From Blastomussa wellsi (Eukaryota; Cnidaria; Anthozoa; Scleractinia; Plerogyridae), in contig OX393569.1 of the NCBI GenBank assembly GCA_947652115.1, positions 397,509 through 461,508 of the forward strand: a DNA stretch of 64,000 nucleotides, read 5' to 3'. Numbering within the stretch: the stretch's first letter is position 1; every line of letters starts with the position of its first letter. Shown here piece by piece: positions 10,548-23,000 of the stretch. The notes under the pieces were generated by a model, which was not told where the DNA came from, searched no databases, and saw only the letters and a list, made by a program, of their open reading frames with translations. Both the position numbers and the translations under genes were made by a program.

Positions 10548-13162
10548 ACCCCTCCTATCAGAGAGGTCAGAGAGCTGCCGCGAAAAATTAATGCCACGCC
10601 CTGCCACCATGTCGTTTGCTGAATTTTGGTTATGGCTGCTTCTCATGTTAGTGCTGGGAAATTCACACACGAGACTGTAAATCGCAGATGCTTTATTAAT
10701 TTTAAAGCGTAATTCTATTTTTTACGTTATTTGAATAACAGAACTTAGAAATGTTCTTAATATTTATTCCTAACCATAGGTACACTGTACTCGTCAACAC
10801 TTTATTTTCAAACATCAGTTAAATGAACATCAACTTTTAACTCAGACTTCTCTATCAACTCATTGAAATTGAGAATTTAATCCAGAATCTTTACGAATAA
10901 GCCCTTCATGTGTTTAAGGTTTTTTAACTTTGTACAATACTTCATCTCTGAAAATAATTTGAATAAAAATAGTTATCTGATTTGTTTTCTTGATATAAAA
11001 GTACATGTATCTAATAGAAAACTTTGCAAGAAGAACCCTTGATTTGTTAATTTATAATGACAGTACTATTTAAAATTTCAAAAACAAAAAATAAGGCATG
11101 ATTCATTTTGATAAAATATTTCAAGATGAGGCAATTTTGTACAATGCATTTCCTTGAAAATGTTGAGTACAAAATAATTTACGTAAAACTCTAAAATGAC
11201 ACTGCCATATATACTGCATCTGCCATCAAGAGTATCCTGAAATCCTGCGTCACGCTGCAACAATTTATCTAATAATATATGATTGTTATTATTTCATAGA
11301 ACAAAACACAATTTTACATCAGAAAATTGACACAAATTTTTATACTAAGTCATGGCAAAAACCAATGACTACTCAGTATTTGTGATCTTTTCAATATTGA
11401 AATTAACCACAACATTGAATAATAACCTAATAAACTCAAAGTTCAAAGAGTTTGCCATCAATCAAATATTTTTCAGCTGTCTATTCTTCACAAAGTAAAA
11501 AAATATTTTATATTTTGGTGTATATGCCATAACAATTATACAGAAAGATTCAAATGCCTACAGTTATAAAAACCTATTGCAAGTTGATGATAAAATAGTC
11601 GTGATAATGCATCATACATTTTCTCTATGATACATGTAGATTAATAATTTTGTAATAATATCATTCTTCACAATCATTTGTACAAGCATATTTACCATAT
11701 AACTGTTAATGTGCAAAATTGAACTTGATACAACAAAGAATTTTCAGTTTCTAACCTTATGAAGGAAAATTTGTCATCAACGAAAATCACCTTACAAATG
11801 TGTATTCCATAAGGGAATTACAAGAATTGCATAAAACAATTTAGTAAGTTATTGCAACCTCCTAGGTTGACAAAACTGTAACAGTATTTCTCAAACTGGT
11901 ATAAAAAATTATTGCACACTGTATTATTGGAATACATTAGCCCTTAAGCCCCATGGTGCTAATCCCTGGACCTTACTGTAAGCCCAAAGGATACCTTAGT
12001 TAGTTAGTTAGTTAGTTCTCTCTGCGCCATGAGGCGCATAAGGACTATAAGGCCAAAGGATACCTACACTGTACTAATACTACTATAAAGACCCACAGAC
12101 AGCCTTTCAAATTCTCCCCACTGGTCTCTATACAATTTATATACCTCTTACTAACCGAGTTTGAGGGCCATACAGTAAATTATTGCCTGCATTTTTCCCC
12201 TCTAGATGTATGGCCCAAGCACAACGGGAGAAAACAAGAGGCCAAAAATTTTACAGTAAGGACCAAGAAAACAAGGTTAGTAATCAAGCTAGATTTTAAA
12301 TTAATTTTAACAGGCCATACTCAAGAATATGGCCTGCTAAATTGACCAATCACAGTGCAGGTACTAACTGAGAGACACAATAAGTAAAAATTATTACTAG
12401 TTGGAAGAATTTGTTCAAGCATCAAGGCCAATCTCTTTAGTGACAACTTCCTCAATTCTAAAGACGTTTTCTTATGATTATGTATTGAAAATATTCTGAG
12501 AAGAAATTTGATACTGATCAATCTTGGGATGAAGCCTCATTCCAAGACACTAAACACTGCATTTCACTGAAATGACCTGACAGTGTGTGTTCACCAAAAT
12601 GGCCAAAATGACACCTTCCAGTAATACTCAAACTGTGAAAGTGAATACATGAAATTGTTGAAAGATTCCAACTCTATTCAAGTCCATGGCTACATCTAAG
12701 CAGACCAGTCAGGAAAAAGATTTCCACATCAGTTGGCTGTAACTGGTAGATTTCAATCCCGTTTATGTTTGTTAAGGTTTGTTGGCTGGCACAATACTTA
12801 CGATTAATGTACAGTGAGACCCAAAAAACAGCCAACTTGTTATTACGTCTTGCGATTTCATCTCGCATCTGATTGGTTGAGAAACAGACAAGAAATTTAC
12901 AATAGGTGTTCATGGTTTTTCGGGTTTCACTGTCATAATTGGCAGCAAAATATGAAATCCTTAGTTATGTTTAGAACTTCCAGAAGTTACAGGTGTACAT
13001 GCTACTCTGCTCAATGCATTATCAATCATTGGACCTACATTTAAGCCAGTAATAAAGTTTAGCCGTTGAAAAACATTATACATTAAAAGACCTCCACCTA
13101 GTGATGGCTGCAAAGTTAAGCACAGTACATGAATCGCTGAAGGCTTCATGAAAATGTGATTC

Positions 13163-16100
13163 TTAAAAGGACCTCTTGGTTTTCTTCCTTTTTGCAGGAC
13201 GAATGGTTGATTCCAGCTGAGTTCCCAGAGCTGTGAAATACATAAAAAGAATAATTATACTGGTTACACAACAAAACCGCTCTTGTTCCTTTTGATAAAT
13301 ATATAATTATCTTATTAGTCCATGGATTTCCACCCAGTACAAATACAAGAAAACCCTTAATTATAATTATGGCAAGGAAAATCCGAGCGTTCTAATTGGT
13401 TCTTTCTTGGTTGGGATTTTTCCATACGGACCGTAGAAACGGTCCTAATTTGAAACTTGCAAGAAACCTTATGAAAATACTCTAATTTACTCTTGTTCTT
13501 TCTGAGTTGTTTGCGGCATCAAAACATGTTACGGCGGGAAACCTGGGGGTAATTTGACAATGGACAAGCATCCCATCCATTCCAGGGAGGAATAATATTA
13601 CACGTAATTACTTAATTCTGTGAAACCCGGCCAAGAAGGCATCTGATTTTTGCATTATGTTCCCAAACCCTTTGCAAATATTTAGTAGTCTAATCCAGAG
13701 AGTCACAGGTCTCTGTCTATAATGTTTATTGTCAATAATTTAAACCAGCTTATAAAAATTTAATTTCAAACCTGTTCTGCATGTTTTTCTAATTTATCTG
13801 TTGCAGTTATTAATTACAAGGTAAAACTTACACATACATGTTCTTCTTGCTCCAGGTTGATTTTGCAGGCTGTTGGTGTAACCAAGTCCACTGCCATTAC
13901 TATTGCCAATGTTCACACATGCTATAGAACTGTCATGGATAAAGCTCAGCTTTGGGGTTGAACTGAAGAACCTTCTTCTTTCCATATTGTCCTCAGTCAT
14001 GTTTCCAAGTTTTTCATGGTTGAGCATGGGTGGACTTACATCTTCTGAAGATAAATTGGCTCTGTAAGAAACCGAGTCAAAAATTGTTGCTCTTTCATTT
14101 ATGTTTTGATTCTCTCTGCCATCAAATTCTTCCCTTTTACATTGCATTTTCTTCTCCAGAGATGAACTCTTTGGCCTTTCAGTTGCAGTATCTTTACAAG
14201 CAGCCGCTACAATTACAGAGGGCCTGTCACCGGTTAAGTCTTTTGAAGTTAGTTCATCTGAGTTGATTTCAGGTAAAACTTCAGAACATGGCTTTTCTGC
14301 ACACAGTTCACTGGTCAGCTTGTTATTTCCAGAATATGAATCTTTAGCAGGATTAGCTTGCAAGATAGGCAGCTTGGTAAATGATTCTTTCTCCGAATTC
14401 AACCTTGCTACAGTTGCCTCACCATTTACAACTGAACTATCATCTGCAACTGACATCACACTTGTAGCCACATTTGTTTGATCTGAAGTCGTGGCAACAT
14501 TTGAAAGGTTACAAGAAGCTAACGCTTGCCATCTACTTCTGTACAACAAGTTGAGTTGCTGCCAGTACCTCATGGAGCTGGCCAGGTCAATGAACTGTGT
14601 CTGCACTGGAACTGTACTGCTAATAGAAGATTGTGTTGGTTGCAGGTTTGCCATGTTTCCACTAGCTGTCTGAGAAGTAACTTCTGGGTGACTCTTCACT
14701 ATATGTGCCTTAGAAGCTAGGTCCTCATCAGATGTATCTGTTCTCACTTCTTCTGCATCCTTATTCTGCTGTTTAACTTTCTCAATGTTCTCATTTTGTA
14801 TATTGTTAGCTTGCACCATTGACAGATAAGGGTAAACAAAGCTAATGGGATAAACATAATTAAGAGGATATGTTGCAGTGACTGACTGTTGACCCAGCTT
14901 GTTGTCTTCATTGTTGTTAACATCAGTGCTGTACAGAGTTGGATAAATTCCATATTGTGCCTGGGTGCCGACAAAATAAGTTGGAGAAACCTGTTGATTG
15001 GACCAAGTCGTTTGAGTGTTTGTTCCAGCTAACACAACAGTAGCTGATGGCAAGGCTGGCCTGGCCAGAGTAAGATTTTGAACAAGTTGTTTTGTCCCCT
15101 CACTTTCTGTTTGAGCACTGCTACTGGAGGCAGGAGCACTAGGTGAGGTAATACTTTTAGATGCTGCAACTTTAGTACTGCTAGTATTTGACAAAGCTTC
15201 TGATTTTTGGGAATCAAATGGCAGTGGTGTTTTTACTTTCACTGTTTTCACTTCAATCTGAGACGTACTGCATTCACGATCATTTGCTAACTGTTGTCCA
15301 GACACTTTGATAGATGCATGAAAGCTGAAATCAGAGTCATTTGCTGTTGACTTGGCTGTCTCTTTACACATGCTGGCTGGATCATTTTTCATACAGCTGG
15401 AAGGTGTGATAGTTCCCTGAACTTGTGAAGGCAAAGTAGGACTAATAGTGCTAAGAGATTTCACTCGGGGCAGGGTAGCAGTTACTTTGTTGGCTGGCAG
15501 ATGCGAAGACAAGTTCACACTACTTGGAAAAGCATTTGCACTGGACCACAAGACTTTACGGCCTCCACGATAAGCGGATGTCTGAGTAGAACTGCTCTTC
15601 CTGCTCTTCACTTCAGAAGTTGTAATTGGCTTGGATTGGTTGAAGAACTGTGCCGATGTGTGTTTTGTTATTAGCTTTCCTTGTCCAAAACCCGAGGACT
15701 TCTCAACGTCGCCACCACAGCTCTGAGATCCAAACGCTTGTTCAGTTGCACTGGTTGGGGCTTTAAACATGGAATTCACTGTCATTGTACTAGTTGTTAG
15801 TGATGTAAGTGAATTACAGCGGATGTTCTTCACATGCTCACGATAACTTCCAGGAATGGCTGATCTTTTGCTGCTATCCAAAACCGTTGGTTGCTCTGAC
15901 AGAACACTGGTGCATGAGCTAGAATTTGTAGCTATGGCACCAGATCTCACTGTATATGGCAATACATTAGTATTCGTTGCAATAGTATCAGTGGTATCTT
16001 TCTTGCCTGTGTGAGCTTCTGCCAGTTGTTTCAACATATCTGCAGCACAGTATTTGCTCCTGTCCACAAAGCAACTGTAAATCAACTGTTGGGCATCTAA

Positions 16101-17003
16101 ATTCTCCTCAGAGCTAGTACTGCTTGTATCTGAGTCAGGACTTGCACTGTAAGCTCTTTGACTGGAAGGAGAAGATAAACGTTGAACAGCCGGCAAATTG
16201 CTTTCATTACCACTCAGCAATCTTGCAGGTTTCATTAGCACAGGACTCACAATTGGCGGAGTCTGGCCCTTTGAATCACGTGCACCCGTCCCTTGTGTTA
16301 ACGTTTGCATACTCGGTTCTGTTATCATAACACTTCGTTCAGTCGCATAAATGCTACTACTTTGCCGCTTGTAGGGCCTTGACTCGTTGGCCAAGCTTGA
16401 GTTTGACTGTCCATTCAGTGAAAGAGCATTCGCATCGAATGAGCTTTTGAAATCCGATACACGAATTTTACAATCACTAGAAGGTTTGTCGACTGTTCTT
16501 CCCGGGCTCAAGCCATTGAATAATTTATTGGCCATAACATCTCCATCCGGTCGAGCTGCTCTTTTTCCTGGATTCCCCTCGTCATTCCCCGAGGAGCTAA
16601 GTGCAACGTTCGTGGCTGGTAGGCTGTGTGCTCGCGAGGAAGCGATCGGCATATGGTGGACAGTCGCCACATTCCGACACGTCGAACTCCTCTTTGCTAC
16701 TCGACCAGCAGACGAATTTCCCCTCAATTTTTCCGAAGCCACTTCCGTTTTCCTCAATTTTTGCCTTCCCAGTTTTATTCCCAGCACAATACTCTCGCCT
16801 TCATTGATCTGCACCGCCAGTACTCCGAGATCCAACAACCGCCGATCCTTGGAAATCGCCAAGCTGCGAAGTTTGCTGGCTGCCTTCTTTGGGACGGGAA
16901 AAGTTACGGTGAGCGGGGCATTGCGGTGATTCCCTGAAGGGTTTCTCATTTTCCTCGACATAGAAAAATATCTTCCTTCTTTGCAGAACAACCGTTCATT
17001 CAC
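13163..17003 (-). CDS. NCOA6: NCOA6-like nuclear receptor coactivator
   Basis: Exons 17003-13832 and 13230-13163 give 1079 residues. Residues 31-76 match the conserved N-terminal block of NCOA6: VTFPVPKKAASKLRSLA aligns with the family's VTF-x-IP-x-AA-x-RLR-x-LA pattern, followed by LLDLGVLAVQINEGES. The remainder is Ser/Thr/Asn-rich and disordered, typical of a transcriptional scaffold. The last 22 residues come from the small second exon (phase 1, donor GTAAGT) and end in a basic PAKRKKTKRSF tail suited to nuclear import. The chosen ATG has an in-frame TGA directly before it. NCOA6 in vertebrates begins with a further domain upstream of the conserved block; here only about 30 residues precede it, so a 5' exon may be missing. 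By eye I see no LXXLL receptor-binding motif. Nuclear function is inferred from family. Confidence 0.75.
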
Positions 17004-17977
17004 AGCTCGTCACAAAATTTCCCATGGAGAGACAAACTCGATGTCCGTGCACGAACGCAAGTACTCAGCGAAACAAAACACCCTTGATTGATCCAAATTC
17101 CTTCACTGATCGCGCCACGGGATGTTTACAGCGATTCCTCGCCAGGGGACGGTGCTTTTGTGGGAAAAACCACAACAAATGTTGAGAAAACTTTGCGCAT
17201 CCGACTGAGACAAAGTAAAGAGCAATCATGCATAGAAAATTTCCTATTCTCTTTGGACAGTTTGTCTTGTCACCCATTCATAAATTTGTCTCAATCATTA
17301 GCGACAAAGACAAACACGTCTCCTCAGGGGTCTATAGGGGAGACAACAACTTCCCATCAAGCTTTTCGAGAGTGTAAACTGTGGGGTGGTCCAGTGAGGT
17401 ACTTGACCCATGTTTGGGTACACAAAGGGCTGCCGCTGTCTAGGACAAGAAGAACGTTACACATACTATCTAATTTGACGAAAACAAATTCCTTATCAAC
17501 CACTCCATATACTACATGGCGATAAAAAGGTTGACTAAACCAAGAGGCTGCTAATCCAGATGGGGTTAACAGTTAACTGACAATTGGCCCCAAAAATAGT
17601 AGTTAACTAATATTCTGCCCAAATTATATTATACTGAATTATTATTATTATATTGAATTATTATTATTATATGCTGAATACGATTGTTGTTGTTAATAAA
17701 AGCATCAACGTGTTTTTTCCTACCAGCGTAGCCTGCGAACAGGCTCCCCAGCGAGCTTAGTGTAGATCATGCTCGCAAATTTGGCTTAAGCGTCCTTCGC
17801 TCGCCGAAATTTTCCCCAAATTTTCCCCACTGGCGGCTATACCTTCGAAGATATTGCGTGACCCAGTGACGCGAATTGGGCGAATTACCTGTCCCGCTGC
17901 GTGACCCAGTGACGTCATGCTAGACACGAGGGAGAGTTGACCTCCGCGATGGCGTCGAGTGGCGTGGTCAAGGTTAA

Positions 17978-18213
17978 AGGAGCTCGGTCACGGATGACAC
18001 AGTTTGAGAAGTTTAGCCTGAAGTTTTTCAAATTTGTGAATCACAATCCTTCTCAATCTTCCTCATTCAAAGCCATCCTTGATTCTTCCTAGTTTATTGG
18101 TGCATCTTTGGTGTTTTCTGCCTTAGTAAAACTACTATTTCAAGGATTCCTTTGATTTGAAGGCAATTTCATACACTGCCAAAGTTGACTTTGTTCACGG
18201 TGACTGTGCCCCT
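17978..18213. mobile_element. TTAA-flanked MITE, family shared with 56336-56560
   Basis: It is 236 bp long with TTAA at 17974-17977 and 18214-18217. The left end AGGAGCTCGGTCACGG and the inverted right end AGGGGCACAGTCACCG are recognisably related. The interior shares landmarks with the copy at 56336-56560, including TTTGAG, TTTAGC(C/T)T, TTTTTCAAA and TCAATCTT. It is non-coding. The TTAA duplication points to piggyBac-type mobilisation. Confidence 0.6.
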
Positions 18214-18359
18214 TTAAAGTTATTTCCTTCAATGTCTGTTTCTTATAACTCACACTAGGTGTGAAGGTTATATAAATTTATATAATTTATACCTTGGTGT
18301 TTGTAAAGTCCGAGCCCGCAAAACAATTGGCCAAAAAAAATAGCAAGAGTACTTATTTT

Positions 18360-18530
18360 ATTTTATTTACATTCGACTGACAAACAACTCTTCACATGAC
18401 TCTGATAATGACTTCCGCTCAGGTTGTCGAAACGTCAGTCACTGTCACCGACAACAGTCCTTCTCAAGACTACCCTCACCCGGACGATCAAACTACACGA
18501 TCAAATTTTTAATCAGAGAACGTTTTAAAT
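18360..18530 (+). repeat. Retroelement-tail-like repeat with CGAAACGTCAG motif
   Basis: The segment carries CAGGTTGTCGAAACGTCAGT followed by GACAACAGTCCTTCTCAAGA. The CGAAACGTC(A/G)G core also occurs in the 10401 and 44766 family and near 46830. This motif style marks 3' tails of abundant retroelements in cnidarians, as I recall them. The classification is uncertain and the boundaries are approximate. Confidence 0.35.
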
Positions 18531-18996
18531 TCTTACAATATGTTTAACCCTTCAACGTCCAAATGCGATAATTCTCGTTTTCTACTAGATAAGAAAACAA
18601 CAAAAAAAAACACATCTTTGGCTTCAATTTTTTAACGAAAAATAATTCTAAATCCAAAAGTTTACATTTGGAGCAAATGTCAAGCCTTTTTACAGCTCGA
18701 TTAGAGCTATGCTCAAACCTGTAATTTCCCTATTCCTGACCGAAAGGGATTCTGGGAAATTTGCCATGTCCGGCGGCATGCAACACAATCCACCTTTGTT
18801 TTATGTGTCGAGTCACTCAATTCTACCAGCAAAATATTGCACCAATTGCATTCTTTAGAACTCAAAATTAGATTGATTGGCTGGTTTCGAAATAGTCTAG
18901 ATTGACTGGATTATAAATCTATTATTACTAATACCCTCCTCACCGCTAGTAAAAGAATTTATTTTGTCTTCAAAATACACTCAACTCCACATCCAC

Positions 18997-19106
18997 GTAG
19001 CCTGCGTGCAGCCGTCTATTATTCCTAAAGCGGAAAAATGAAAATTTTCTCATTTTCTTTTTTCATTTTTCCTCTTTAGGAATAATACAGGCTGCACGCA
19101 GGCTAC
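18997..19106. mobile_element. 110 bp foldback MITE
   Basis: The ends GTAGCCTGCGTGCAGCC and GGCTGCACGCAGGCTAC are perfect inverted repeats. Pairing continues inward through TATTATTCCTAAAG and GGAAAAATGAAAA, so nearly the whole element folds into one hairpin with arms of about 48 bp. It is non-coding. No exact target duplication could be fixed by eye. Confidence 0.75.
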
Positions 19107-19539
19107 CTCCACGTTTTGTAAACAGCCTTTTGAGGTTTCAGTACTTTAACATGGCCCCTGAATGCTCGCGATCAGTTTCAGGCTTTATTTTTCTTTGAAT
19201 CGCACCATCCTCCTTCATATGTGGGAGCACTCCCCCCCCCCCAAACACACCACCAGTAGCTGATATTAACAAGGCTTTTGCAGTCAGGTAGTGTTCTTCA
19301 GAGGAATTACAAGTTCAACCACAAACACGTTTGCGATCATTTTATTGAATACACAACAGTTCACCATCTATGGACTGATGAAAAAGGTCGGGCATTCGAG
19401 ATCGCGAATGCTAAAATAAAAGGGAGACTTGGAACAACACGGATTAGCACGAGAATACTTACTTTACGCATTTTCTGGACAGATCAGAAATCAGAAAGGC
19501 GCAAACAGGCTTGTAAGCCGTTATTAAAGCACCAACTCA

Positions 19540-19870
19540 TGAAATACAGAACACTGAACCAAGGCCAGACCACAACACCGGGAACTCCGTGCCCTACTCT
19601 TTACGAGAAGTGTGTGGGTTCTTTAACGTCCCCTGCTTGCCATAAGATAAGACAAGATAAGATAACTTTATTTATACACGGTATTTCCATCAGCTTATTT
19701 ATGGTAATCAACTAACTACCTATCTTCCTAGCTACAAAAAAGGTATAAAATACAAAAGAATAAAAATTGATATACAGTCATTCAGGAGACGGGGCCTACG
19801 GTTTATAGTCCTTGTCCGAGAAGACTTGAACGTCTAACCATTTGCAGATGTCATTGCACTGGCCGGGTGG
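19540..19870. repeat. Interspersed retroelement-like repeat
   Basis: It contains GGGAACTCCGTGCCCTACTC, GTGTGTGGGTTCTTTAACGT and, after an AAGATAAGATAAC run, GTCCGAGAAGACTTGAACGT. These phrases resemble a repeat abundant in anthozoan genomes. No reading frame supports a protein. Boundaries are approximate. Confidence 0.45.
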
Positions 19871-20099
19871 ATGGATTGAATGACTAGCACAATAACAAGA
19901 ACAACTAATCTGCGACATCATGATGCATGGAAAAGGTATATTCTTCTGTGCTGTGAGGCGATCGTATGTTGCAAGTACCCTCTATATAAACTCTGATTAT
20001 GCACTACTATGTTTTACTACTATTTTTGTATCGCTAATTGAATTGCCATTGTTGGTAAAAAATGTCCAACTGCAAAACACTGCGCTAAAAGATATTATT

Positions 20100-23000
20100 T
20101 TAAATATAGTGCCTATGTACAGGCTTTGGGGGCATCTTCCTGGCAGACGTTTCTGCACCAGCGGTTTTAGGACTTTTGATCGGTTTTAGCACGTAATTGC
20201 ACTCTTCCTCATCAAGGTCCTTGTTCATGCATTTGATGTACCTTTCAATGTGGGTATGCAGGAAGGAGAGCGGAGCGGACCCTTGGCTCAGCACCTGGTA
20301 GTGGAAGTCCTTAAGGCTAAATCTTTTCCCTAGGGCCTTTTCGGTCTTATTGCGCAGCTGAACTAGTGCTAGTCTCCCTAGCATGTACGCGGTTGCCTGT
20401 CCTGGGTCGCTCTGATATCTCGTCACTTCTTTAACTGCAAAGTCTGAGGTGTCCCAGGCGTATGTTTCAAACATCTTAAGAGCCTGGGTCCTGAAAACAA
20501 CACAATTGAAATTCGAATTACAAATGTTGATCATTAGCGCGGGTGGAAATGAAAATAGAGCGAATACCTTCTTCAAGCGAACCGCCCAAAATATGACTTT
20601 TATATATTAAGTAATTTTAGTCCATATCATAGCTTGCTGGGCAAGTAGTTTTGCCAAGTGGCAACGCAGAGCGCGATACACGCGGAGAATCTCACGCTTT
20701 GCGCATTACGCTCCTCACCACGCTGTACCGCAAAAGCCCCACAGAATCGCCTGTCGGCAAGCTATCCATATCAAAGATCGCCGAATGAGAGATGTAAACT
20801 GACCATAAATATCACTACTTGAGATGAAATTTAGAGTCACGCAACCGTAACCTCCACGACCGAAGTTTCCGTAACATTCGTGGCCACTTTCTTTGACTGT
20901 CATGCCTTCAGAATAGAAAGCTAGGAAGCCCGGTCTTATTCTAGAGTGAGTTTCTGTTAAGAATGTTAGTCGTTTTAACTACATTGATGTCGATTCGCCC
21001 ACATGTACAAGATCTGAGTCGTTTCGACTATACTGAAGTCGATTCGGCTGCACGATCTGAGTCTTAATGCAAGCAAATAATTGACCATACATCGTAACAA
21101 AAAGGAGGAACACAACACAACACAACACCAAGCTAAATCATACCTGGTCAAGCCTCGAGAGTGCAACCCAGTGTCCACGATAAGCCTGACAGCACGCCAC
21201 GTCTGGATTGCAAGAAAAAAAAAAAAACGGTTATTCAAGCACTCAGATAGTACGCACATTGTGATTGGTCTATTTTACGTGCAGCCCGCTTAGTGCGCGC
21301 TTGCCTTATGTTTTGTTTTGCTTGTCTTTTTTGTCAACAACGCGAGTGATTTATGGATTGGTCCGTATCGTACCTTTATGCTTCTTTCCCCTTACCTGCC
21401 ATTTAACCATGCCATACTTCTGCAGCAGGTTGTCCTTATAGACATCCGTGTCGTCCGAGAGCACAGGATTCTCACTGTATAAGCCCCACCCTTCTGTAAA
21501 CGCCGTATAGTAAGTGTTTTTATCCAACCAAGCAGGAACGCCTCCACACTGGTCGGCAAAGTGCTCCACATGACCTGCAAACAAAGGAACATATTATAGC
21601 AAAAAATCCAGCCATCCCAGGTAACAGCAATTGCGTTACAGTACAGGCACATTATCCGTGAAGTCATGCAAAGTACTCAAATAACGTGAAGACACACCTT
21701 GCACCTGTGTGTGGTGACCTGGTCGGGACTCGTGCCCAGTAACCGACCACTCCTGGAAGATTGGGCCGAAGTCTTTAAGGAAAAATGGTAGACCGAAGTA
21801 TGCGGGCTTGGAACACTTTTCATCAGATTGCATAAAGAACTGGGCGCCATTGGAAGGATTGTAATGCGGCAACATCTCTATTGGACAGTTTGGAGAAGTG
21901 ATCTTGGGGCCAGTAAAATAAAATGCTTGAGTAATCTTCGGATAAAGCATGCCCATCACTTGTCGGCAGTATCGGGCCCATCTGCAAGAATAAAAAAGTT
22001 ACCACATAATGAAAAAATAATTTAAATTTGTTAGATCTTTGCGAGATCACTTTCATTCACTATAACATAAACAGTTGGCGGTCAGAACAGAATTTGGACA
22101 TGCAACTTCTGAATTTCAACTTAAACACGCTACAGAAATTAAAACGGCCAAAAGCTTGTAAATCTTCGTATCCCTCTTGTAAAAGATAATTTAGTCGTAC
22201 GAGATTTCACGCATTTTACATGCTGATTCGGCATCAAAATGCTGCACGACTCAGATAAAAATCGACAGTGATACAAAACACGATTATTTTTCATACTTGT
22301 TAACAGCCTTCCATCTGACTGGGCAATACTGTGCAGCCGTTTCAGGGCTGGTGCATTTCTTGAACGCATTTTCATCAGATTCGTTTTTAGGAAAGGAGCC
22401 ATTATTGTGCCAAATGCTGGTGGAGTTCAATATATCCTTGAATGCTTGAACAGCTTCCGTTTCATTTGATTTGTTTGTATACTCTTTGGCAATATCTAGC
22501 ACCTAAAATGAACAACGCTAGTCCTGAGTCACTTGTCATATCAAATACATAAAATAACCCAGCAACTGAGCTTGCATTTAAAGTAACCATTACCGATACC
22601 TCTCTAACAGAGTCGTAACAAAAAAACAGTTAACAGTCATATAATTTTACCGAACTAATGAAACAAATTAAATATTATCGGAGAGTTGAAACTGACTTGG
22701 CAATTATTCACAGTGTGCTGTGTGTGGACAATTTTCTCAGGTCAAATTTAGGTGTGGCTCTAGTTCAAACCCTGGTGAAAGCATTACATGTGGGCTGACA
22801 TTGTTTATGCTTCAATATAGTTGGAACTTCTAAAGAGAATTTCGCACTACACAAGGTCATTTTTTTAAATAAACAAAGCACTGAGTCACATGATATTCTC
22901 CAGCTAATGTTTGGTGGGTTAAGAGGCATGCATGCATGTTAAGGCAAGCGTGTCTACAACATAGGCCCGTAATGCGTGCAGAGGGCAATGTTAAGTATTT

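Larger units (their letters stand above)
9126..13162. other. Intergenic: promoter of the PCMTD-HECT gene and 3' flank of the NCOA6-like gene
   Basis: About 4 kb between two minus-strand genes. The first few hundred bases upstream of 9125 should hold the promoter of the PCMTD-HECT gene. The part nearest 13162 should hold the 3' UTR of the NCOA6-like gene. Most of 10600-13100 is AT-rich and featureless by eye, with a short TTAG tandem near 12000-12016 in front of a GCGCCATGAGGCGC palindrome. Repeats inside are listed separately. A 150-codon plus ORF at 9504-9956 is not supported as a gene. Confidence 0.6.
17004..20099. other. Intergenic, repeat-rich; promoter side of the NCOA6-like gene
   Basis: About 3.1 kb between the NCOA6-like start and the DUF885 stop codon. 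It holds a TTAA MITE, a 110 bp foldback element and retroelement tails, listed separately. The rest is AT-rich with no supported coding region. ORFs at 17088-17525 and 19278-19715 fall in promoter or repeat sequence and lack family resemblance. Confidence 0.6.

Noticed and set aside
19278..19715. 145-codon plus ORF
   Set aside because: It runs into a dispersed repeat (GGGAACTCCGTGCCCTACTC) and shows no conserved protein.
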